A stretch of 64,000 bases of DNA from Sulfurovum sp. AR. Its GTDB lineage: Bacteria; Campylobacterota; Campylobacteria; Campylobacterales; Sulfurovaceae. The DNA lies in NCBI RefSeq assembly GCF_000296775.1, contig NZ_AJLE01000006.1:124001-188000 (forward strand). Reading direction: 5' to 3'. The notes below the pieces were generated by a model. That model was not told the DNA's origin. It worked only from the letters and a program-made list of their open reading frames with translations, and ran no database searches. Within the stretch, counting starts at the first letter, position 1, and each line of letters begins with the position of its first letter. The position numbers were made by a program, and so were the translations under genes. Positions 29,480-37,149 of the stretch are shown in pieces.

Positions 29480-29962
29480 ATGAAAAATATAAAAGAACTT
29501 ACAGAAAAAATTATTCAAAAATTGACCAAAGAGGGACAAACCATCTCTTTTGCTGAGAGTTGTACTGGTGGTCGGATCGCTGCAGCATTCACTGCAATCT
29601 CGGGAGCTTCTGAGGTTCTCCATGGCTCATGTGTCACCTACTCGAACGATATCAAGCATCAATGGCTCGGTGTCACTCAAGAAGTACTCGAAAACCATGG
29701 TGCCGTAAGTGAACCTTGTGTCTCACAAATGCTAGATGGTATACAAAAAATGGCAGGTTCTGACTATGCTATAGCTGTTTCCGGTATAGCAGGCCCTACA
29801 GGCGGTACAGAGTTCAAACCTGTAGGAACCGTATATATCGGGGTACAAACACCTTTTTCCAAAGAGGTGTTTCATTGTAACTTTGATGGCACAAGAGAAG
29901 AAGTTCAAGAACAATCTACCCTGTTTGCTATCGAGAAATTGGCTGAAGTATTGGAAATTTAA
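29480..29962 (+). CDS. CinA C-terminal domain protein (NMN amidohydrolase family)
   Basis: 160 residues, only the C-terminal (PncC) domain of CinA. Signature FAESCTGGRIAAAFTAISGAS near residue 23 and VSGIAGPTGGTEFKPVGTVYIG. Members deamidate nicotinamide mononucleotide to nicotinate mononucleotide in NAD recycling. The N-terminal MoaB/Mog-like domain of full-length CinA is absent. Stands alone between ileS and the tRNA array. Confidence 0.9.
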   Translation: MKNIKELTEKIIQKLTKEGQTISFAESCTGGRIAAAFTAISGASEVLHGSCVTYSNDIKHQWLGVTQEVLENHGAVSEPCVSQMLDGIQKMAGSDYAIAVSGIAGPTGGTEFKPVGTVYIGVQTPFSKEVFHCNFDGTREEVQEQSTLFAIEKLAEVLEI

Positions 29963-29982
29963 AAACATTTCCCATAATTCTC

Positions 29983-30011
29983 TTGACAATCAAAGGTTTC
30001 TGAGCTATAAT
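29983..30011 (+). promoter_or_regulatory. Consensus sigma-70 promoter of the tRNA array
   Basis: TTGACA (29983-29988), 17-base spacer, TATAAT (30006-30011), matching the consensus at all 12 positions. The expected start near 30018 is about 34 bases before the first tRNA. It probably drives all seven tRNAs. Confidence 0.85.
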
Positions 30012-30051
30012 TCCGTCCACTTATTCAAAAAATGAGTGCAAAAAAACGTGT

Positions 30052-30127
30052 GACCTTTTAGCTCAGTTGGTAGAGCAACTCCCTTTTAAGGAGTGGGCCC
30101 ATGGTTCGAATCCATGAAGGGTCACCA
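30052..30127 (+). tRNA. tRNA-Lys(UUU), copy 1
   Basis: 76 bases with encoded CCA. Acceptor GACCTTT/AAGGGTC; anticodon stem ACTCC/GGAGT with loop CTTTTAA, anticodon TTT; T loop TTCGAAT. Identical to the copy at 30234. Confidence 0.97.
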
Positions 30128-30145
30128 CCATTATTTTTTATAGGT

Positions 30146-30222
30146 GCGGCGGTAGTTCAGTTGGTTAGAATACCTGCCTGTCACGCAGGGGGTCGCGAGT
30201 TCGAGTCTCGTCCGCCGCGCCA
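30146..30222 (+). tRNA. tRNA-Asp(GUC), copy 1
   Basis: 77 bases with encoded CCA. Acceptor GCGGCGG/CCGCCGC, discriminator G; anticodon stem CCTGC/GCAGG with loop CTGTCAC, anticodon GTC. Identical to the copy at 30666. Confidence 0.97.
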
Positions 30223-30233
30223 TAATATCTTAT

Positions 30234-30309
30234 GACCTTTTAGCTCAGTTGGTAGAGCAACTCCCTTTTAAGGAGTGGGCCCATGGTTCGAATCCATGAA
30301 GGGTCACCA
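30234..30309 (+). tRNA. tRNA-Lys(UUU), copy 2
   Basis: Same sequence as the copy at 30052, including CCA; acceptor GACCTTT/AAGGGTC, anticodon TTT. Lies 11 bases after tRNA-Asp copy 1. Confidence 0.97.
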
Positions 30310-30324
30310 CAATATACGATGTTT

Positions 30325-30400
30325 GGTCGCTTAGCTCAGTTGGTAGAGCGCTACCCTTACAAGGTAGATGTCACAAGTTCGAGTCTTGTAGCGACCACCA
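30325..30400 (+). tRNA. tRNA-Val(UAC), copy 1
   Basis: 76 bases with CCA. Acceptor GGTCGCT/AGCGACC; anticodon stem CTACC/GGTAG with loop CTTACAA, anticodon TAC. Identical to the copy at 30534. Confidence 0.97.
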
Positions 30401-30431
30401 TTTTTGACAATTTATGTTTATGGTTCTTGAT

Positions 30432-30507
30432 GACCCTTTCATCTAGTGGCCAAGGATATTACGTTTTCAACGTAAAAACAGAGGTTCAAATCCTTTAGGG
30501 GTCGCCA
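30432..30507 (+). tRNA. tRNA-Glu(UUC)
   Basis: 76 bases with CCA. Acceptor GACCCTT/AGGGGTC, discriminator G; anticodon stem TTACG/CGTAA with loop TTTTCAA, anticodon TTC. The only single-copy tRNA of the array. Besides translation, Glu-tRNA feeds tetrapyrrole synthesis and GatCAB. Confidence 0.96.
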
Positions 30508-30533
30508 ATCTGTCCAAATAAACATTAAATACT

Positions 30534-30609
30534 GGTCGCTTAGCTCAGTTGGTAGAGCGCTACCCTTACAAGGTAGATGTCACAAGTTCGAGTCTTGTAG
30601 CGACCACCA
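30534..30609 (+). tRNA. tRNA-Val(UAC), copy 2
   Basis: Same sequence as the copy at 30325; acceptor GGTCGCT/AGCGACC, anticodon TAC, encoded CCA. Confidence 0.97.
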
Positions 30610-30665
30610 TGTACATTTAAGTAAGTTTATGTACAATTCTTTTCAGCCATCTATTTGGTTTAGGT

Positions 30666-30742
30666 GCGGCGGTAGTTCAGTTGGTTAGAATACCTGCCTG
30701 TCACGCAGGGGGTCGCGAGTTCGAGTCTCGTCCGCCGCGCCA
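30666..30742 (+). tRNA. tRNA-Asp(GUC), copy 2
   Basis: Same sequence as the copy at 30146; acceptor GCGGCGG/CCGCCGC, anticodon GTC, encoded CCA. Last gene of the array. Confidence 0.97.
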
Positions 30743-30894
30743 TTTTCTCAAAAAATCACTTAAATTTTTATCTCTTTATTCAAAAACTAAAAAAATATTC
30801 ATTTACAATATTTACGTGTTTAAAAGTTCAAAAACAAATGGAAATTTGTGATGTACGACAGTTCTTTGCATTTTCTTTTTTTGGATTCGTTTTA

Positions 30895-30918
30895 TTCTTT
30901 TGTTGCATCAACAAAGAA
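30895..30918. repeat. Imperfect inverted repeat in the AT-rich gap after the tRNA array
   Basis: TTCTTTTGTTG / CAACAAAGAA pair over 10 bases with one bulged T around CAT. It lies in the 272-base gap between the tRNAs and the hisD 3' end. It may terminate hisD (minus) or the tRNA transcript, but neither side has a convincing T tract. Nothing else in the gap looks coding. Confidence 0.35.
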
Positions 30919-31014
30919 AAAAAGGAATAAAAAGAAACTTGAATAGTAAAGAAAGTATGTTTTAGAAGTGAAGCATTCGTTACTATGGAGATCATAGCAA
31001 CGAAAAAAAGAAGA

Positions 31015-32307
31015 TTAATCCCTAAGTCTGATACGCACAGACTCTTCATGCGCCGTTAACCCTTCTGTATTTGCGATCATAGCACACGCATCACCGATCT
31101 CCTGCATCCCTTCTTTACTCATGGAGATAATAGAAGATTTCTTCAAGAAGTGCTCTACACTTAAAGGAGAATAGAATTTCGCTGTTCCACCTGTAGGTAG
31201 TGTGTGGTTTGGTCCTGCCACATAGTCACCTATAGGTTCTGGTGTATTTTCACCCAGGAAGATAGCACCTGCATGTTTAATCTTATCCAGTAAACTCATT
31301 GGATCATTCGTGATCACTTCCAAGTGCTCAGGTGCGATCTCATTCATCAGTTCGATCGCTTCATCCATATCTTGGGTCACAATGATTGCACCTCTCTCCT
31401 CGATAGACTTTCTGGCTATCTCTTCACGTGAAAGGGTCTCAAGGAACTCTTCTACTTTATCACTGACCCTATTCGCAAGTTCTCCATCAGTAGTAATGAG
31501 GATAGAACTTGCCATTTCATCATGTTCTGCCTGTGAAAGAAGATCAATAGCAATATAGTCTTCTCTTGCACTCTCATCTGCAAGTATCCCTATCTCAGAT
31601 GGTCCTGCGATCATATCTATGTTCACTTCACCGTAAACCAGTTTTTTTGCTGTAGCCACGAAAATATTTCCAGGACCGGTAATGACATCCACTTTGGGAA
31701 TGGTCTCAGTTCCATACGCCATTGCACCGATCGCAGAAGCACCACCTACTTTAAAGACTTTAGTCACTTTACAAAGGTGACAAGCTGCCAGTAACAGTTC
31801 ATTGATCTCATCATCCGGTGTAGGCGTACATACCACTATCTCATTCACACCTGCAACTTGTGCGGGGATCACATTCATCAATAGTGAACTTGGATAAGCC
31901 GCTTTTCCACCAGGAATGTAAAGTCCTGCTCTATCTACAGCAGTGACCTTTTGCCCCAGAATTGTTCCATTGGCCTCTTTGTCCATCCATGTTTTTGGCA
32001 TCAGTTTCTGATGATAGCTTTCTATACGGTCATACGCAAGGTGCAATGCATCACGAAGGTCAGGATCAATCGCATCATAGGCTTTTGCCATCTCTTCTGT
32101 AGAAACCAAAAGTGCCTCATCATTTGCCGGTTCCCATCTGTCAAACTTCGCTATCTGACTTTTTACTGCACTATTTCCTTGGGTCTGTATCTCTTTCAGT
32201 AACCCGGCTACGATGCTTGTCACACCCTCAATGTCCATTTTACCACGCTGAAGTAATTCATCAAAATTTGCATCAAATGTATCGTCACTACTGTAAAATA
32301 TTTTCAC
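31015..32307 (-). CDS. hisD: Histidinol dehydrogenase
   Basis: 430 residues. Family signature region IDMIAGPSEIGILADESA and VGGASAIGAMAYGT, with NHTLPTGGTAKFYSPL. Oxidises histidinol to histidine in two NAD-dependent steps. Starts at GTG (complement of 32305-32307), overlapping the upstream gene's TGA as GTGA. No other his gene is adjacent. Confidence 0.96.
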   Translation of the reverse strand: MKIFYSSDDTFDANFDELLQRGKMDIEGVTSIVAGLLKEIQTQGNSAVKSQIAKFDRWEPANDEALLVSTEEMAKAYDAIDPDLRDALHLAYDRIESYHQKLMPKTWMDKEANGTILGQKVTAVDRAGLYIPGGKAAYPSSLLMNVIPAQVAGVNEIVVCTPTPDDEINELLLAACHLCKVTKVFKVGGASAIGAMAYGTETIPKVDVITGPGNIFVATAKKLVYGEVNIDMIAGPSEIGILADESAREDYIAIDLLSQAEHDEMASSILITTDGELANRVSDKVEEFLETLSREEIARKSIEERGAIIVTQDMDEAIELMNEIAPEHLEVITNDPMSLLDKIKHAGAIFLGENTPEPIGDYVAGPNHTLPTGGTAKFYSPLSVEHFLKKSSIISMSKEGMQEIGDACAMIANTEGLTAHEESVRIRLRD

Positions 32308-33188
32308 AATATATCCTTATCTATATCTTTATATTTTCGTTCATATCTCGGGAGCATACTCTCATTGCCTAACACACCACCTTGATGGATGTAGAGTGTA
32401 GGGAGAGAAAAGACCTCAGGATGTGCAAGTAAAACTCTCCATCCCAAGGGGTCATAAAGGAGGTCGAACTCCACTCCCGTTTGTTGCTGTAATTTTAGCC
32501 AAATTTTATAGTTTTCTTTATAAAGTTTAGCAAAATGGTGCTTTTTCTCCAAAATCAATATCTCAGGATGAAGATTTTCATCCTTTTCCAACGCTAAAAA
32601 CTGTTCTTTGAGATAATGCTCATCTCCAACACATGCGGTTGTATATACTTTGTGTGAAGGAAGATATTTTTGTAAAAAAAGTGCTGTTGTACCGGTACCG
32701 GAAGGCAAAAATATATTTAATGGTGTCACATCATTCTCTTCTTGCCATGATATGATCTCTTCAGCCAATGCCTGTAGTCCAAATTCTGCCTCTTTTTGCC
32801 GTCCACCCTCTTCTATAAAAAGAACACTCTCAGGATAGTTGGAAGAAATATTCTCTTTTCTGATGATACTCATGCCATTCTCCAGTGCAGCCTTGTAATT
32901 CCCATGAGGGTGCTCTTTCAAATAGTCAGCAATATGGTCTACTGCATACTCAAACTCCCATCCTTTCATCTTTGCCAATACAGAGAGTGAATACATGGCA
33001 TTGGACTGTGCAGAGCCATAAGAAACAAGTTTAGTTACATTAGGAAAATCATTTTGAAGAAAATAGTAAAATTTTCGTGCTTTATTGCCGGAAAAATCAG
33101 CGTCTATCATATCATCCCGTTTCAGATAAAAATGATGATTATCAAAAGTGATTGATTGGATCGGAGAGGGAAAATGTAAGGTTTTCAT
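32304..33188 (-). CDS. PLP enzyme of the ACC deaminase / D-cysteine desulfhydrase family
   Basis: 294 residues, fold type II. KRDDMIDADFSGNKARKF puts the PLP lysine at Lys36; YGSAQSNAMYSL is the substrate loop; SGTGTTALFLQKY binds the PLP phosphate. Activity cannot be fixed from sequence; D-cysteine desulfhydrase is a common one for such proteins. Coupled to hisD by a 4-base overlap, with no obvious pathway link. Confidence 0.8.
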   Translation of the reverse strand: MKTLHFPSPIQSITFDNHHFYLKRDDMIDADFSGNKARKFYYFLQNDFPNVTKLVSYGSAQSNAMYSLSVLAKMKGWEFEYAVDHIADYLKEHPHGNYKAALENGMSIIRKENISSNYPESVLFIEEGGRQKEAEFGLQALAEEIISWQEENDVTPLNIFLPSGTGTTALFLQKYLPSHKVYTTACVGDEHYLKEQFLALEKDENLHPEILILEKKHHFAKLYKENYKIWLKLQQQTGVEFDLLYDPLGWRVLLAHPEVFSLPTLYIHQGGVLGNESMLPRYERKYKDIDKDIL

Positions 33189-33196
33189 TTCTAAAT

Positions 33197-33216
33197 TCCC
33201 GGGTAGATCCCCGGGA
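33197..33216 (-). terminator. GC-rich stem-loop after fbaA
   Basis: TCCCGGG / CCCGGGA, 7-bp stem with a 6-base loop, 14 bases after the fbaA stop, followed on the minus strand by ATTTAG. It ends 8 bases before the ATG of the downstream PLP gene, so it may limit both readthrough and ribosome access there. Confidence 0.5.
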
Positions 33217-33230
33217 TAATGAACATTATG

Positions 33231-34304
33231 TTAGTTTCTATTTAAACAGTTAAGGTCATCAAATGCTCTCTCAAGTCTTACAACTGTCGACTCTTCAGCA
33301 GCACGTAACCATTTTCTTGGATCATAATACTTTTTGTTTGGCTTATCTTCACCTTCCGGGTTACCGATTTGTCCTTGCAAGTAATCATGATATTTAGCAA
33401 CATAGTTACGTACACCATCCCAGAATGACCACTGAGTATCTGTATCGATGTTCATTTTAACCACACCATAACCTATCGCTTCTCTGATGTCCGAGAGTTC
33501 AGAACCTGAACCACCATGGAAGACAAAATTGACAGGTTTTTTAGCGGTATTGTACTTCTCTTCGATATACGTTTGAGAATTGTCAAGGATCTTTGGTGTA
33601 AGTGAAACATTCCCCGGTTTATACACCCCATGCACATTTCCAAATGAAGCAGCGATCGTGAACTTATCAGAGATCTTTGAGAGCTCTTCATACGCATACG
33701 CTACCTCTTCAGGCTGTGTATAGAGCAATGCATTATCGATATGGGTATTATCAACCCCATCTTCTTCTCCACCTGTGACACCAAGCTCTATCTCAAGTGT
33801 CATACCTATCTTTGACATACGCTCCAAATAGGCTTTACATGTAGCGATATTCTCTTCTATAGGCTCTTCTGAAAGATCTAACATATGAGAAGAAAAAAGA
33901 GGGATACCATGTACTTTGTAATGTGCTTCACTTGCATCCAACAATGCATCTATCCAAGGCAGAAGTGGTCTTGCTGCATGGTCCGTGTGAAGCACAACAG
34001 GTATACCATAGGCTTTGGCTACCGTATGTACATGCTGGGCACCTGAGATACACCCTAATATCGCTGCTTCGTCTGAAGGCAATCCTTTGCCTGCATAGTA
34101 TGCACCACCGCCATTTGAAAACTGGATGATGACAGGAGAATTAACTTTTTTAGCAGCTTCGAGTACAGCATTCACTGAAGGGGTACTCACCACATTCACC
34201 GCAGGTAAGGCAAACCCGTTCTCTTTTGCAATTTTAAATAATGTTTGAAGGTCATCCCCTGTCACTACACCCGCTGGCACTACATCTAGAACTTTTGTAG
34301 ACAT
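33231..34304 (-). CDS. fbaA: Class II fructose-bisphosphate aldolase
   Basis: 357 residues, matching the class IIA length of about 355. Zinc ligands in VVLHTDHAA; ELGVTGGEEDGVDN; and NIDTDTQWSFW near the C-terminus. Works in glycolysis/gluconeogenesis and may supply carbon-fixation side reactions. Lies downstream of the PEB4-family genes, the same linkage as C. jejuni Cj0596-Cj0597 from memory. Confidence 0.96.
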   Translation of the reverse strand: MSTKVLDVVPAGVVTGDDLQTLFKIAKENGFALPAVNVVSTPSVNAVLEAAKKVNSPVIIQFSNGGGAYYAGKGLPSDEAAILGCISGAQHVHTVAKAYGIPVVLHTDHAARPLLPWIDALLDASEAHYKVHGIPLFSSHMLDLSEEPIEENIATCKAYLERMSKIGMTLEIELGVTGGEEDGVDNTHIDNALLYTQPEEVAYAYEELSKISDKFTIAASFGNVHGVYKPGNVSLTPKILDNSQTYIEEKYNTAKKPVNFVFHGGSGSELSDIREAIGYGVVKMNIDTDTQWSFWDGVRNYVAKYHDYLQGQIGNPEGEDKPNKKYYDPRKWLRAAEESTVVRLERAFDDLNCLNRN

Positions 34305-34326
34305 TTACAATTTCCTTTTTATGCAA

Positions 34327-34812
34327 TTATTTTATTTTAATGTTTGCATTTTTCATGAGCTGAGTCACAACTTTTTCTTGTGCAAGTTGCATCTTGATGT
34401 TATTTTTCACTGCATCAAATGGCGGTATTGTTTGGGTACTTTTTGCTTCTTCGGCTGCTTTTTTCATCTTATTATATGCATCTTCTGCTTCTTTGTCAGT
34501 CACTTCGGTTGTTGCCATTTTTTTCTGCATCCAGAAACCTGCAAGTGCCGCTTCTTTTTCTTTATCGTTTAAAGATTTTTTTGATTCTGCCGCTACCAGT
34601 TTAGCCGGTGCCATCATTTCAATCAGTTGTTTTTTCTCAGCGGCTGTAAGTTTTTCCCAAGTCTTCTGACCTTTGGTAAGTGTATTAAGTGCACTGTTTA
34701 CTTCTTCAACAGTAATGGTTATACCATTCACTGTACCCGCAGCCGTTGCAGCTACTGCATGATGTGTTGTAAATGCCAGCGTAAGACCTAATAGTACAAG
34801 AGTTTTTTTCAT
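34327..34812 (-). CDS. PEB4/SurA-family periplasmic protein without parvulin domain (shorter copy)
   Basis: 161 residues with a signal peptide (about 1-21, ending AVA). After it comes GTVNGITITVEEVNSAL, the start of the SurA/PEB4 chaperone domain, then WMQKKMA, TDKEAEDAYNKMKK and IPPFDAVKNNIKMQL. The last segment aligns with the region after the parvulin domain of the PEB4 protein at 35519-36364. The PPIase domain is therefore absent. Likely an export or outer-membrane chaperone. Confidence 0.78.
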   Translation of the reverse strand: MKKTLVLLGLTLAFTTHHAVAATAAGTVNGITITVEEVNSALNTLTKGQKTWEKLTAAEKKQLIEMMAPAKLVAAESKKSLNDKEKEAALAGFWMQKKMATTEVTDKEAEDAYNKMKKAAEEAKSTQTIPPFDAVKNNIKMQLAQEKVVTQLMKNANIKIK

Positions 34813-34884
34813 TCTCTATTTCCTTTTGTATAATGTTGTGTGTATTCTACCTAATATTTACCAATTACTCATTAATAAACGTTC

Positions 34885-35490
34885 TTACAATACTTCTATC
34901 TTTGCATCTTTGATAAGTTTATCGACCAAGGTCTTCTCAATAATTTGGATTTTAAGTTTATCCTTAATGCTTTCAAATGGTGGGATATTTTGGGTAGTAT
35001 TATTCTCTTCGGCTTGTTGTTTTAACTGATTATACACTGTCAAAGCCTGTTCATCCGTGACATTGATCTTGCGTGCTTCTTTTTGCATCCATGCACGTGT
35101 ATAGACTGCCTGTTTCTCTTCTTCAGACAGCTCTTTTTGTGCAGCATCCAGTACCATCATAGGAAGCGCCAGTTCCTGAATGAGTCTTGAACGTTGTTCC
35201 GGTGGCAAATGGTCAAAGTTGGTTACCTTACCCTGTGTACGCTGATCAAGATAACTGTCTGCTTCTTTTTTGATGATCTTATGCCCATTGACCGTAGCGA
35301 TCACTGCTTTAGAAGATCGTGTTTTTGGCTGTTTTGGCTTTGCATCCAGGTTTATATTACCCAGATCCACCATACCTGATGTCTCTTTCGTCTTTAACAT
35401 ATCTGTTAAACTGTTTTTTAAATCATCTGCAGAGACTGAAGTCATCATTAAACTAAACGATACTCCTACCCCCATAAAAATTTTTGTCAT
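34885..35490 (-). CDS. PEB4/SurA-family periplasmic protein without parvulin domain (longer copy)
   Basis: 201 residues. Signal peptide about 1-21; a Lys/Ser-rich linker (about 25-65); then the chaperone-like part ATVNGHKIIKKEADSYL, RAWMQKEARK, VTDEQALTVYNQLKQ and IPPFESIKDKLKIQI. It shares the order of motifs with the 161-residue neighbour and with PEB4 but has no parvulin domain. Sits between peb4 and the shorter copy, all on one strand, so probably one transcript. Confidence 0.78.
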   Translation of the reverse strand: MTKIFMGVGVSFSLMMTSVSADDLKNSLTDMLKTKETSGMVDLGNINLDAKPKQPKTRSSKAVIATVNGHKIIKKEADSYLDQRTQGKVTNFDHLPPEQRSRLIQELALPMMVLDAAQKELSEEEKQAVYTRAWMQKEARKINVTDEQALTVYNQLKQQAEENNTTQNIPPFESIKDKLKIQIIEKTLVDKLIKDAKIEVL

Positions 35491-35518
35491 ACTCTTTTCC
35501 CTATTTTAATGGCTAAAA

Positions 35519-36364
35519 TTACTTAGTTGCATTTACCTCTTCTGTCATATCAACAATTTTGGCTTTACTTTTAAGTTCTTTTGCAACTTCTTTAATTTTA
35601 ACAGTAAACTGCTGTTGCTTTAGTAAAGTAATGATATTATTTTTAACTTTCTCATAAGAGGCGGGTTTTGCTTCCGTTTTTGTTTCAAGGTAGATCACGT
35701 GATAACCAAACTGTGTTTTAACAGGTTTTGTCGTTATTTGACCTTTATCAAGTGCCCACACTGCTTTTGAAAACTCTGGAACCATCTGACCTTGGTTAAA
35801 TGTACCAAGATCTCCACCATTAGGTGCAGAAGGTCCTGTAGATTTCGCTTTAGCCAACTCGATAAACTTGGCTTTGAGTGCTTCACCTTTCAGTGACTTT
35901 AATGTATCAATAATATCTTGTGCATCTTTTTCATTTTCAAGTAAGATATGTCTTGCATGCATCGAAGCTTTTTCCATAAATTTGTCGGTATTTTTATCAT
36001 AAAATGCTTTTGCTTCACTCTCACTGACAATGGCATTATCCAACTGTTCTTTCATCCACATGTTTACCATAAGTTCATCTCTTATCTTTTCCATGTTTCT
36101 TTTAAATTCAGGTTTTTTATCTATACCCTCTTGTGCTGCAAGTTCTGTAAAAAGGACCTTTTCTACTAGTCTCTCTGTAACCATTTTTTTCTCAGCTGGT
36201 GGAAGTTCCATGAAATTTGCCTGAGGTGCAGAGGCAGCTACAAATGCTTGTGCATCCTGCTTAGTGATATTTTTACCATTGACTGTTACAAGTATATCTG
36301 ACGCCACTACTGATGTTGCCATGACAGCGACAGCAAGAAGTGAAGTTTTTGCTAGTTTTAACAT
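35519..36364 (-). CDS. peb4: PEB4/CBF2-type SurA-like chaperone and parvulin peptidyl-prolyl isomerase
   Basis: 281 residues. Signal peptide about 1-21 (VVASD). N-terminal chaperone domain with VTVNGKNITKQDAQAF; parvulin domain (about 135-235) with ARHILLENEKDA, GGDLGTFNQGQMVPEFSKAV and FGYHVIYLE; C-terminal helix with YEKVKNNIITLLKQQQF returning to the chaperone fold. In C. jejuni PEB4 folds outer-membrane proteins and affects adhesion. First of three tandem homologs. Confidence 0.93.
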   Translation of the reverse strand: MLKLAKTSLLAVAVMATSVVASDILVTVNGKNITKQDAQAFVAASAPQANFMELPPAEKKMVTERLVEKVLFTELAAQEGIDKKPEFKRNMEKIRDELMVNMWMKEQLDNAIVSESEAKAFYDKNTDKFMEKASMHARHILLENEKDAQDIIDTLKSLKGEALKAKFIELAKAKSTGPSAPNGGDLGTFNQGQMVPEFSKAVWALDKGQITTKPVKTQFGYHVIYLETKTEAKPASYEKVKNNIITLLKQQQFTVKIKEVAKELKSKAKIVDMTEEVNATK

Positions 36365-36479
36365 ATTGAATTATCCTTAATGACTTAAATTTACCCAAGA
36401 AGTATAACCCTCTTGGGTAAATCATTTATTAATGTGTTACTATTCTAATTACTATTTTATTAGAAGAAGGCAAATCAGT

Positions 36480-37130
36480 ATGGCAAAAGTCAAAAAAGCA
36501 ACCAAAAAAGAGATAGAAGAGATAAAAAGTATCTTTCTTGAACACTATCCTGATTCTGTCACTGAATTAGAGTATCGTAATCTTTATGAACTGCTCATTG
36601 CAGTCATGCTCTCTGCGCAGTGTACAGATAAACGTGTCAATATCATCACCCCTGCTCTTTTTGAAGCCTATCCTGACCCAGTCTCTCTTGCCAATGCTGA
36701 TCTGGATGAAGTCAAATCATACATCAATACCTGTTCATTTTTCAACAACAAAGCCAAAAACCTTATCAAAATGGCACAGAGCGTCGTCGAAAACTATGGG
36801 AATGAAGTACCACTCGAACGTGATGAACTGGTCAAACTTGCAGGTGTAGGTCAAAAAACAGCCAATGTCGTCATGATAGAGTACACAGGAGCCAATCTCA
36901 TGGCTGTAGATACCCATGTGTTCAGGGTTGCACACCGTTTAGGACTCTCTGATGCCAAAACCGCTGTAAAGTGTGAAGAAGAGTTAAGTAAGAAGTTTAA
37001 AACTGACCTACACCTGCTCCATCAGGCCATGGTACTCTTTGGACGCTACAGATGTAAAGCGGTCAAACCTGAGTGTGAAGGATGCTTTATGGAGGCCCAT
37101 TGCAAAACAAAACAAACCTTTAAAGTGTAA
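36480..37130 (+). CDS. nth: Endonuclease III
   Basis: 216 residues from the ATG at 36480, preferred over an upstream in-frame ATG (36432) because AGAAGG lies 9 bases before it. HhH motif LAGVGQKTANVV with catalytic Lys126; catalytic Asp144 in MAVDTHVFR. The C-terminal 4Fe-4S ligands follow C-x6-C-x2-C-x5-C. Removes oxidised pyrimidines and cuts at abasic sites. Confidence 0.96.
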   Translation: MAKVKKATKKEIEEIKSIFLEHYPDSVTELEYRNLYELLIAVMLSAQCTDKRVNIITPALFEAYPDPVSLANADLDEVKSYINTCSFFNNKAKNLIKMAQSVVENYGNEVPLERDELVKLAGVGQKTANVVMIEYTGANLMAVDTHVFRVAHRLGLSDAKTAVKCEEELSKKFKTDLHLLHQAMVLFGRYRCKAVKPECEGCFMEAHCKTKQTFKV

Positions 37131-37149
37131 GAATTCTCTTAGTCATTAT

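Noticed and set aside
30828..31049. 73-codon minus-strand frame overlapping the hisD 3' end
   Set aside because: Has a hydrophobic stretch and a weak upstream AAGGG, but the rest is Lys/Asn/Gln low-complexity from AT-rich DNA. Not supported enough to call.
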